DNA of 6,397 nucleotides. Origin: Crocinitomicaceae bacterium (GTDB lineage Bacteria; Bacteroidota; Bacteroidia; Flavobacteriales_D; Crocinitomicaceae). The translations under genes were made by a program, and so were the position numbers. Location of the stretch: contig JALWLM010000156.1 in assembly GCA_027084145.1 (NCBI GenBank), forward strand, positions 1-6,397. The letters are read 5' to 3'. The notes under the pieces were generated by a model that was not told the DNA's origin, did no database searches, and was given only the letters and a program-made list of their open reading frames with translations. Shown in pieces: positions 1-5,351 of this stretch; the first letter of the stretch is position 1; each line of letters opens with the position of its first letter.

Positions 1-1
1 T

Positions 2-937
2 TCAGAAGGTATTTTAAAAGATATTAAGGAGGCCAAAAAAGTTGCTAAAAAAATAAAATATCCGATTATTCTTAAAGCAACTGCCGGAGGAGGAGGAAAA
101 GGAATGAGAGTGGTATGGAAAGAAGAAGAGTTGGAAGCCGCTTGGGATGCAACAAGACAAGAAGCCGGGGCAGCATTTGGGAATGATGGTATTTATATGG
201 AGAAGTTTATAGAGAATCCACGACATATTGAGATTCAAATTGCAGGGGATCAATATGGGAATGCTTGTCACTTATCTGAAAGGGATTGCTCTATTCAAAG
301 AAGACATCAGAAATTAGTAGAAGAAGTTCCTTCTCCTTTTATGACCGATGAACTTCGAGAAAAAATGGGAGAAGCAGCTATCAAAGCTGCAAAAGCGGTA
401 AAGTATGAAGGTGTTGGGACTGTAGAATTTTTAGTCGATAAAAATCGGGACTTCTATTTCATGGAGATGAATACACGTATCCAAGTAGAGCATACCATTA
501 CTGAGGAAGTCATTAATTTTGATTTAATAAAAGAGCAAATTAAACTTGCTGCCGGAGAAAAGTTGTCCGGTAAAAATCATTATCCGCAAGGACACTCTAT
601 TCAGTGTCGTATTAATGCAGAAGATCCTTATGCAGACTTCAGACCTTCTCCGGGAAAAATAACAACATATCATGCACCGGGAGGACATGGGGTACGATTA
701 GATACTCATGTTTATGCAGGATATCAAATCCCTCCATATTATGATTCAATGATTTCAAAACTGATTGTTGTTGCCCAAACAAGAGAAGAAGCGATTAACA
801 AAATGAGAAGAGCGTTGGATGAATATATCATTGAAGGAGTTAAAACGACAATTCCTTTTCATCAAAAACTTATGGAAGATGAGATGTTTAATCAAGGGAA
901 TTTTGATACAAGTTTTATGGAAAGTTTTGAGTATTAA
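2..937 (+). CDS. accC: Biotin carboxylase subunit of acetyl-CoA carboxylase, 5'-truncated by the window edge
   Basis: AccC carboxylates biotin on the carrier protein AccB, using ATP and bicarbonate, in the first step of fatty-acid synthesis in the cytoplasm. The reading frame is open from base 2 and gives 311 residues. By comparison with E. coli AccC (about 450 aa, recalled) about 134 N-terminal residues are missing, including the start. Fragment numbering: the ATP-grasp lysine is K25, followed by the glycine-rich loop GGGGKGM (29-35). RRHQK is at 100-104, with H102 matching E. coli H236. The catalytic EMNTRIQVEH block is at 155-164 (E155, N157, R159, Q161 and E163). CRINAEDP (202-209) carries the arginine equivalent to R338, and GYQIPPYYDSM is intact. 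The protein ends shortly after the biotin-carboxylase C-terminal domain, with no biotinyl domain. This fits a separate AccC rather than a pyruvate or propionyl-CoA carboxylase fusion. accB would be expected just upstream, outside the window. It is probably the last gene of its unit, since a terminator follows. Confidence 0.96.
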   Translation, partial: SEGILKDIKEAKKVAKKIKYPIILKATAGGGGKGMRVVWKEEELEAAWDATRQEAGAAFGNDGIYMEKFIENPRHIEIQIAGDQYGNACHLSERDCSIQRRHQKLVEEVPSPFMTDELREKMGEAAIKAAKAVKYEGVGTVEFLVDKNRDFYFMEMNTRIQVEHTITEEVINFDLIKEQIKLAAGEKLSGKNHYPQGHSIQCRINAEDPYADFRPSPGKITTYHAPGGHGVRLDTHVYAGYQIPPYYDSMISKLIVVAQTREEAINKMRRALDEYIIEGVKTTIPFHQKLMEDEMFNQGNFDTSFMESFEY

Positions 938-958
938 AATTTAAAAATAAATCATATC

Positions 959-987
959 AAAAGCCTCTCTTAGTCAGAGGCTTTTTT
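959..987 (+). terminator. Intrinsic terminator after accC
   Basis: A perfect 10-bp stem pairs AAAAGCCTCT (959-968) with AGAGGCTTTT (976-985) across a 7-base loop. The T-run 982-987 follows directly and continues as an AT-only tract to 993. The stem has a GC-rich core (GCCTCT/AGAGGC) and starts 22 bases after the accC stop, as expected for Rho-independent termination of the acc unit. The end of the T-tract is shared with the promoter element of metF. Confidence 0.9.
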
Positions 988-994
988 ATTTTTG
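987..994 (+). promoter_or_regulatory. Bacteroidota -7 promoter element of metF
   Basis: TATTTTTG at 987-994 matches TAnnTTTG, the -7 element read by the Bacteroidota primary sigma factor. Its last G lies 4 bases before the metF ATG. Transcription normally begins a few bases after this G, so the transcript would start at or next to the ATG and be leaderless or nearly so. No TTG -33 element is visible at the usual distance, because that place is taken by the accC terminator stem. The call therefore rests on the -7 match and its position. T-rich DNA after a terminator could produce this match by chance. Confidence 0.5.
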
Positions 995-998
995 TGTT

Positions 999-1949
999 AT
1001 GAAAGTTATCGATCATATCAATGAAGCTAAAGATACATTGTTTTCTTTTGAAATTTTACCTCCTGTAAAGGGGAAAAGCATTGAATCTATTTATCAAGGA
1101 ATAGATCCATTGTTAGAGTTTAATCCTAAATTTATCAATGTTACCTATCATCGAGAGGAGTATATTTATAAAGAAAGGGAGAATGGCCTATTAGAAAAAA
1201 TTGCAATTAGAAAACGTCCGGGTACTGTAGGGATATGTGCTGCGATTGTCAATAAATATAATATTGATACAGTGCCTCACTTAATTTGTGGCGGTTTTAG
1301 TAAGGAGGAAACGGAAAACGCTTTGATTGATTTACAATTTTTAGGGATTGATAATGTCTTGATTCTTCGAGGAGATCCAATCAAGACAGAATCTACATTT
1401 CGTCCTCATAGGAAAGGACACACCTATGCTTATCAATTGGTAGAACAAGTTGCAAATATGAATCGAGGTAAGTATCTGGTTGAAGATGTCGATCTTGAGC
1501 CAACGGATTTTTGTATAGGTGTTGCAGGTTATCCGGAAAAGCATTTTGAAGCGATGAATTTGAAAACGGATTTATTGCATCTTAAAAATAAGATAGATAA
1601 AGGAGCTGATTATATCGTAACCCAAATGTTTTTTGATAATCAAAAATATTTTGATTTTGTAGACGCTTGTAGAGAAATAGGTATTGATGTACCGATTATT
1701 CCGGGTTTAAAACCATTAAAAACATTAAATCATATTTCTTTTCTACCGAAGTTTTTTCATATTGATTATCCGGAAGAGCTTTCCTATGAATTATTAAAAT
1801 GTAAAACCAATGAAGAAGTAAAACAATTGGGTATTGAGTGGGGAATTAAACAGTCTAAAGAATTGAAAGAAAAAGGCGTTCCCTGCATCCATTATTATAC
1901 AATGTCTGATTCAAAATCGGTTAGAGCAATTGCGAAAGAAGTATTTTAA
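999..1949 (+). CDS. metF: Methylenetetrahydrofolate reductase
   Basis: MetF is an FAD enzyme that reduces 5,10-methylene-THF to 5-methyl-THF, the methyl donor for methionine synthase. The 316-residue protein has the usual length of the bacterial single-domain enzyme. Visible signatures of the TIM barrel: FSFEILPP (15-22), where E18 corresponds to the general-acid glutamate of E. coli MetF (E28). FINVTYH is at 45-51, PHLICGG at 93-99 and LILRGDP at 121-127, with D126 matching the flavin-tuning aspartate after RG. GVAGYPEKH (174-182) and TQMFFD (208-213, Q209 in the substrate site) follow. IIPGLKPL (233-240) and a terminal IHYYTMS (297-303) complete the family pattern. The ATG at 999 is supported by the promoter element just upstream and by alignment of the N-terminus with the family. 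No metH is nearby in this window. The neighbours accC (terminated) and the downstream secreted protein are functionally unrelated. Confidence 0.96.
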   Translation: MKVIDHINEAKDTLFSFEILPPVKGKSIESIYQGIDPLLEFNPKFINVTYHREEYIYKERENGLLEKIAIRKRPGTVGICAAIVNKYNIDTVPHLICGGFSKEETENALIDLQFLGIDNVLILRGDPIKTESTFRPHRKGHTYAYQLVEQVANMNRGKYLVEDVDLEPTDFCIGVAGYPEKHFEAMNLKTDLLHLKNKIDKGADYIVTQMFFDNQKYFDFVDACREIGIDVPIIPGLKPLKTLNHISFLPKFFHIDYPEELSYELLKCKTNEEVKQLGIEWGIKQSKELKEKGVPCIHYYTMSDSKSVRAIAKEVF

Positions 1950-1958
1950 TTATCTTTG
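1930..1958 (+). promoter_or_regulatory. Promoter of the small secreted protein, overlapping the metF 3' end
   Basis: TATCTTTG at 1951-1958 is an exact TAnnTTTG element. A TTG at 1930-1932, inside the last metF codons, lies 18 bases upstream and can serve as the -33 element. The final G is 3 bases before the ATG at 1962, which predicts a leaderless mRNA. The metF stop (1947-1949) and the ATG are only 12 bases apart, so read-through from metF is also possible. Confidence 0.6.
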
Positions 1959-1961
1959 AGT

Positions 1962-2516
1962 ATGAAATTTATCTATATTACAATTATTTTGTTAATAGCG
2001 ACAAGTTCTTTTTCTCAAAACAGAAAGAAAGTTCGTTTAAATTTAACCAATGCTCTTGTTGTAGCTCAATTGGACAATCCTGAAGATCGTTATTCTTTAG
2101 AAGCATTGTTTACTCAGGTTTTAACCGACCATGGAGTAAAAGCACAGCCCTCTCTAAATTATATAAAACAAGGTCAGGATTCAAAAAATTTAGCCTCTGA
2201 TTCTATTCGACAAATATTAAAACAAAAAGGAATAGATACTTATATTTTAGTTTCAATAAGAGGGTATGATAAGCGTTATAAGCCTTCAAAAAGAATTGTT
2301 TCATTGGAGGAAGCTCTTTCCGAAGCAAGTATTTATAATTTATATCGGCAGGATATTATATCGGTAAGTTTTGAGTTTAAATTTTATCGAAACGGAGAAT
2401 TTATAATGAATGACATTATTCGATGTGCAAATATTGGAGATAGAGCCAAAGTTTTAAAAAGATTCGGAAAGAAAACATCAAAGCGTCTGCGTAAAAGGTG
2501 GCTTCCGAGACCTTAA
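1962..2516 (+). CDS. Small secreted protein with basic C-terminal tail, unknown function
   Basis: I do not recognise the family. The product is 184 aa. Residues 1-18 form a signal peptide: K2, a hydrophobic core at about 3-14, then SSFS before Q19, an ending typical of Flavobacteriia and cut by signal peptidase I. No lipobox cysteine is present. The mature part reads as alternating strands and helices: KVRLNLTNALVVAQL (strand), 42-57 (helix), 79-89 (helix), IDTYILVSIRGYD (strand), 114-130 (helix), ISVSFEFKFYRNGEF (strand pair). This order loosely recalls small periplasmic alpha/beta folds such as TolB-N or CsgG-like domains, which is weak inference. The last 24 residues (161-184) contain 12 Lys/Arg. 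Start choice: a frame extension to TTG at 1956 exists, but that TTG lies inside the promoter element and the ATG gives a normal signal peptide. The C-terminus is convergent with the aldehyde dehydrogenase gene, with a 7-base gap. Confidence 0.8.
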   Translation: MKFIYITIILLIATSSFSQNRKKVRLNLTNALVVAQLDNPEDRYSLEALFTQVLTDHGVKAQPSLNYIKQGQDSKNLASDSIRQILKQKGIDTYILVSIRGYDKRYKPSKRIVSLEEALSEASIYNLYRQDIISVSFEFKFYRNGEFIMNDIIRCANIGDRAKVLKRFGKKTSKRLRKRWLPRP

Positions 2517-2523
2517 CCCCCGA

Positions 2524-3987
2524 TTAATAAAAGTTTTGATAAGTAATAGGACGTATCCATCGCTTTATAGCATCTGTCCCGACAGCAGTAAAAAAAGGTG
2601 TAGAAGATGCAGGATAAGGACCTCCATGATGCATTGCTTTGCAGACACGAACTCCTGTAGAAACACCATTTAAAATTAAACGTCCTACTCGATATTGGAA
2701 TACCTCTTTTAAGTCCTGAATATCTTCTTCTTTTTCAGCAATGATTGTTCCTGTGAGCTGACCTTCTAAACTTTCAATAATATCTAATATTTCATATTGA
2801 TCTTTGCATTCGACAAGCACACAGAAAGAACCGAAAACCTCTTCTCGGAGTGCTTTATTTTTCAAGAAACTATTTCCATCAACAATAACAACGGATTGTT
2901 GAATATAATTATCATGTTCCTTTTTTATTTTAGATAAGGAGCGGACACTGTCCAGAGCAATAATATGATCTCTTTTATTGATAAATTGTTTTTTAATATT
3001 GGGATGTAACATACAAGCTGTTTCAATCTTATTTAATTCTGTTGAAAGAAGGCGGGCAAAATTGTCAAAATGTTTATTTTTTTCAGCAATAATAATTCCG
3101 GGTGAAGTACAAAATTGTCCACCACCTTGTGAAATGGAATCAGCATAAGCTTTTGCCCAAAATAGAGCTTTCCTTTCTAGTGATAAATTTGAAATAACGA
3201 CAGGGTTTACACTTCCCATTTCAGCAAAAACAGGAATCGGTTCTTCTCTGCCTGCTGCTAAATCCATTAAAGCTCTTCCTCCTTGAACGCTTCCGGTAAA
3301 ACCGACAGCTTTAATGTGTCTGTGAAGAACTAAAGCTTGTCCCGTTTGATGTGAGATACCATTCAAAGAAGAAAAAACACCATCAGGCATATTGGTGTTT
3401 TTAACGGCTCTAAGTATTGCTTGAGCAACTAAGTCATTTGTTGCAGCATGCATAGGATGACTTTTAACAATGACAGGGCAACCGGCAGCTAGTGCACTCG
3501 TAGTGTCTCCTCCGGCAGTAGAATAAGCCAAAGGAAAATTGCTAGCACCAAAAACAGCAACCGGTCCTAAAGGAATATAAGTCTTTTTGAGTATAGGAGC
3601 TTGATTATCAATGATTTCATTTCTCCAGTTTCTTGATTCTAAAAAATCAGCAAACATCCTGAGTTGAAACAATGTTCTTTCTTTTTCTGTTTGAAATCGT
3701 TCTTTTGATAATCCTGATTCTGTGCAATATACCTCTTCCAATTCTTTAATGGTATCAATCTCATTAGCAATTTCACGAAGAAATAAAGCACGTTCATTGT
3801 CTTTTGTTTTTCGATATATTTTAAAAGCTTGATATGCTAAAAAACAAGCTTCTTCTATTTCGTTGGGAGTTGCTTCCGTAAATTGCCAAGGTGTAGAAAC
3901 ATTTTTTTTAGGATTAAATGTCGAAAAAACAGAATTTCCTTTTGCGCTAATTTTATCTCCGATAAAATTTTCACCAATAATTTTCAT
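2524..3987 (-). CDS. Aldehyde dehydrogenase (NADP+), 2-oxoglutarate-semialdehyde dehydrogenase type
   Basis: This cytoplasmic enzyme oxidises an aldehyde to the acid with NAD(P)+. In the closest characterised group the substrate is 2-oxoglutarate semialdehyde (2,5-dioxopentanoate), giving 2-oxoglutarate at the end of pentose, sugar-acid or hydroxyproline breakdown. The 487-residue length is normal. Visible motifs: PLGPVAVFGASNFPLA (139-154) with oxyanion-hole N150, and VKSHP (174-178) with cofactor-binding K175. GFTGS (229-233) belongs to the Rossmann fold. The general base is E256 in AEMGS, the nucleophile C293 in GGGQFCTSPG, and EEVFGS (382-387) contacts the ribose. The GGGQFC and HHGGPYPASS (453-462) forms set this group, which includes the Vibrio harveyi fatty-aldehyde enzyme, apart from ordinary ALDHs. 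Substrate is therefore a family-level inference, and a long-chain aldehyde is an alternative. No hydroxyproline, arabinose or sugar-acid genes flank it here. The ATG at 3985-3987 gives the expected N-terminus. No clear promoter or ribosome binding site is visible. Confidence 0.9.
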   Translation of the reverse strand: MKIIGENFIGDKISAKGNSVFSTFNPKKNVSTPWQFTEATPNEIEEACFLAYQAFKIYRKTKDNERALFLREIANEIDTIKELEEVYCTESGLSKERFQTEKERTLFQLRMFADFLESRNWRNEIIDNQAPILKKTYIPLGPVAVFGASNFPLAYSTAGGDTTSALAAGCPVIVKSHPMHAATNDLVAQAILRAVKNTNMPDGVFSSLNGISHQTGQALVLHRHIKAVGFTGSVQGGRALMDLAAGREEPIPVFAEMGSVNPVVISNLSLERKALFWAKAYADSISQGGGQFCTSPGIIIAEKNKHFDNFARLLSTELNKIETACMLHPNIKKQFINKRDHIIALDSVRSLSKIKKEHDNYIQQSVVIVDGNSFLKNKALREEVFGSFCVLVECKDQYEILDIIESLEGQLTGTIIAEKEEDIQDLKEVFQYRVGRLILNGVSTGVRVCKAMHHGGPYPASSTPFFTAVGTDAIKRWIRPITYQNFY

Positions 3988-4018
3988 GAGTAAAGAATTA
4001 AACGGGTTAAAAATACAA

Positions 4019-4038
4019 AATACCGTAAAAATGGTATT
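4019..4038. repeat. Inverted repeat in the divergent control region
   Basis: AATACC (4019-4024) and GGTATT (4033-4038) are perfect 6-base arms around the 8-base spacer gtaaaaat. The repeat sits next to the Fur-like palindrome and 31 bases before the aldehyde dehydrogenase start. It could be an operator for the minus-strand gene or a chance repeat in AT-rich DNA. It has no T-tract and is not a terminator. Confidence 0.35.
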
Positions 4039-4068
4039 GTTTAGAACGATTCTAAATAACTATCTTTG
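4037..4068 (+). promoter_or_regulatory. Promoter of the DUF4856-imelysin operon
   Basis: A TTG at 4037-4039 (-33) and TATCTTTG at 4061-4068 (exact TAnnTTTG, -7) are separated by 21 bases, within the Bacteroidota range. The -7 element ends 8 bases before the first ATG of the operon, so the leader is only a few bases long. The spacer is almost filled by the Fur-like palindrome, an arrangement in which a bound repressor would block RNA polymerase. Confidence 0.75.
4039..4057. promoter_or_regulatory. Probable Fur (iron) operator between the -33 and -7 elements
   Basis: The perfect palindrome TTTAGAA-CGA-TTCTAAA lies at 4040-4056. With one flanking base on each side it differs at only 3 of 19 positions (outer left base and two spacer bases) from the form ATTTAGAA-TTA-TTCTAAAT, which I recall as the Fur box described in Riemerella (Flavobacteriia). 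Its place inside the promoter spacer fits repression when iron is plentiful, and the downstream imelysin belongs to a family known to be iron-regulated. The assignment to Fur rather than another dimeric regulator is inference. Confidence 0.65.
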
Positions 4069-4076
4069 TTCAAACA

Positions 4077-4094
4077 ATGAAAACAATGAAAACA
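4077..4094 (+). repeat. Tandem 9-base repeat carrying two alternative start codons
   Basis: ATGAAAACA occurs twice back to back (4077-4085 and 4086-4094), encoding MKT-MKT. Both copies provide an in-frame ATG for the DUF4856 gene. With transcription expected to start around 4072-4076, the first ATG would be nearly leaderless and the second would have a leader of roughly 10-14 bases. Neither has a Shine-Dalgarno sequence. Confidence 0.7.
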
Positions 4095-5324
4095 TCAATT
4101 AGAATTAAAACAATATTAGTAGTGGTTACTTCGTCGTTATTTTTGGCAGGTGTGACTTCTTGTAAAAAGAAAGGATGTACAGATTCTAATGCAATAAATT
4201 ATAATGAAGCAGCACAAAAAGATGATGGTTCTTGTCAATATAGCGATGAAAACGACGGTATACCGTTACCAAGCACTTATTCATTTAACAGAAATGGTCA
4301 ATCAACAGTTAGTTTTACAGGGCAAAAGATGCGTTTAAACATGTTGTCTGAAATGATAGCTTATATGAAAACAGCGAATACGGCAGGGACAAGTGTTGAT
4401 GCCACAACATTATTAGATATGTATTCAAATAATGCTTATACATGGCAAGATGTTGAAGGGTTAGGTTTAACCGGTTCAACCAAACAATTAAAGAATAAGA
4501 CAGCTTATGGTGTTGATGGAGGGACGCCTGACCCACAAATTCAAGCAATGTTTGAAGGATACATGACGGATTTGGCTACAATTAGTGCCTCAACGGTATC
4601 AGGGCAAGAGAATGGAGCTCCGGGTGTATCCGGAGTTTGGCCAAATGACGGAATTAAAGGGCCTTATTTAATGGATGGTAACGGAAGAGAATTAGCACAA
4701 TTAGTAGAGAAGGGTTTAATGTCAGCGGTTTTTATGAATCAAATGACTGTAAATTATTTAGAATTGGTAAAAACGCAAAATAATGAGGATTTAGTTGCGG
4801 GGAAGAATTATACAATAATGGAACATTACTGGGATGAAGCGTTTGGATATTTTACAGATGCAACAGATTATCCAAGTAACGGTACTGATAGTTTTTGGGG
4901 TAAATATGCTAATGGTAGAGAATCTGTAATAGGTTCTGCAACAAAAATATTTGATGCTTTTGTAAAAGGAAGAACAGCAATTGTTAATAAAGATTACGTA
5001 ACAAGAGATGCACAAATTGATATTATTAGAAATGAAATGGAAAGAGTAGCGGCAGCTACAGCGATTCATTATCTAAATGAAGCTAAAGCAAATATAGTGT
5101 CAAATACAACAAGAAATCATGTGTTATCTGAAGCCTATGCATTTTTAGATGGATTAAAGTATGGCTATAATGCTATTAGCGGAGTGGGAATGACCGTTCC
5201 GGATATTGATACGGCATTAGGGTATTTTAGTGATTTTAATAATGTGACCATATCAGACTTAAATAATGCAATCGATTTAATTGCACATAAAACAGGTCTG
5301 AGTTCAGTGAAGGATCAACTATAA
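4077..5324 (+). CDS. DUF4856-family lipoprotein, first gene of a probable iron-regulated operon
   Basis: The protein is 415 aa from the first ATG, or 412 from the second at 4086. A lipoprotein signal peptide spans 1-28: basic start, hydrophobic core 13-25, then GVTSC with lipidated C29. KKK follows rather than acidic residues, which argues for a periplasm-facing anchor instead of surface export. Residues 33-53 form one GCTD…NYN…DDGSC module (C34 and C53 probably disulfide-bonded), common in Bacteroidota exported proteins. From about residue 66 the sequence (STYSFNRNGQSTVSFTGQ, MRLNMLSEMIAYM, HYWDEAFGYF at 250-259, a Trp at 274) matches my memory of DUF4856, whose biochemical function is unknown. 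The rest is largely helical. HYWDEA (250-255) and HYLNEA (331-336) repeat one motif. The imelysin gene follows after 27 bases with no terminator, and a Fur-like operator lies upstream. A role in iron or heme acquisition is inferred from this context only. Confidence 0.85.
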   Translation: MKTMKTSIRIKTILVVVTSSLFLAGVTSCKKKGCTDSNAINYNEAAQKDDGSCQYSDENDGIPLPSTYSFNRNGQSTVSFTGQKMRLNMLSEMIAYMKTANTAGTSVDATTLLDMYSNNAYTWQDVEGLGLTGSTKQLKNKTAYGVDGGTPDPQIQAMFEGYMTDLATISASTVSGQENGAPGVSGVWPNDGIKGPYLMDGNGRELAQLVEKGLMSAVFMNQMTVNYLELVKTQNNEDLVAGKNYTIMEHYWDEAFGYFTDATDYPSNGTDSFWGKYANGRESVIGSATKIFDAFVKGRTAIVNKDYVTRDAQIDIIRNEMERVAAATAIHYLNEAKANIVSNTTRNHVLSEAYAFLDGLKYGYNAISGVGMTVPDIDTALGYFSDFNNVTISDLNNAIDLIAHKTGLSSVKDQL

Positions 5325-5351
5325 AGCAATCCATATAAAAACAAATAAAAG

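Noticed and set aside
14..271. Minus-strand ORF opposite the accC fragment
   Set aside because: The plus strand encodes conserved ATP-grasp motifs here. The antisense translation is Phe/Ser-rich noise.
1956..1961. TTG start extending the small secreted protein by two codons
   Set aside because: The TTG is part of the TATCTTTG promoter element, and the ATG at 1962 gives a normal signal peptide.
2495..2514. Hairpin AAGGT…ACCTT at the convergent gene ends as a bidirectional terminator
   Set aside because: The stem is only 5 bp with a 10-base loop. There is no T-tract on the plus side and only four T on the minus side.
4016..4022. TATTTTG on the minus strand as the -7 element of the aldehyde dehydrogenase gene
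   Set aside because: It is one base short of TAnnTTTG, and no TTG lies at the right distance. It is too weak to annotate.
3863..4102. Plus-strand ORF of 79 codons antisense to the aldehyde dehydrogenase start
   Set aside because: It overlaps the end of a clear gene and runs through the control region and the DUF4856 start. It has no recognisable protein features.
4096..4106. TTAGAATT half-site inside the DUF4856 start region as a second Fur box
   Set aside because: Only one arm is present, and similar half-sites occur inside other genes of this AT-rich window.
4315..5069. Minus-strand ORFs (4315-4548 and 4791-5069) inside the DUF4856 gene
   Set aside because: Their low-complexity translations are what the reverse frame of the AT-rich coding sequence gives. 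They are shadows of a well-supported gene.
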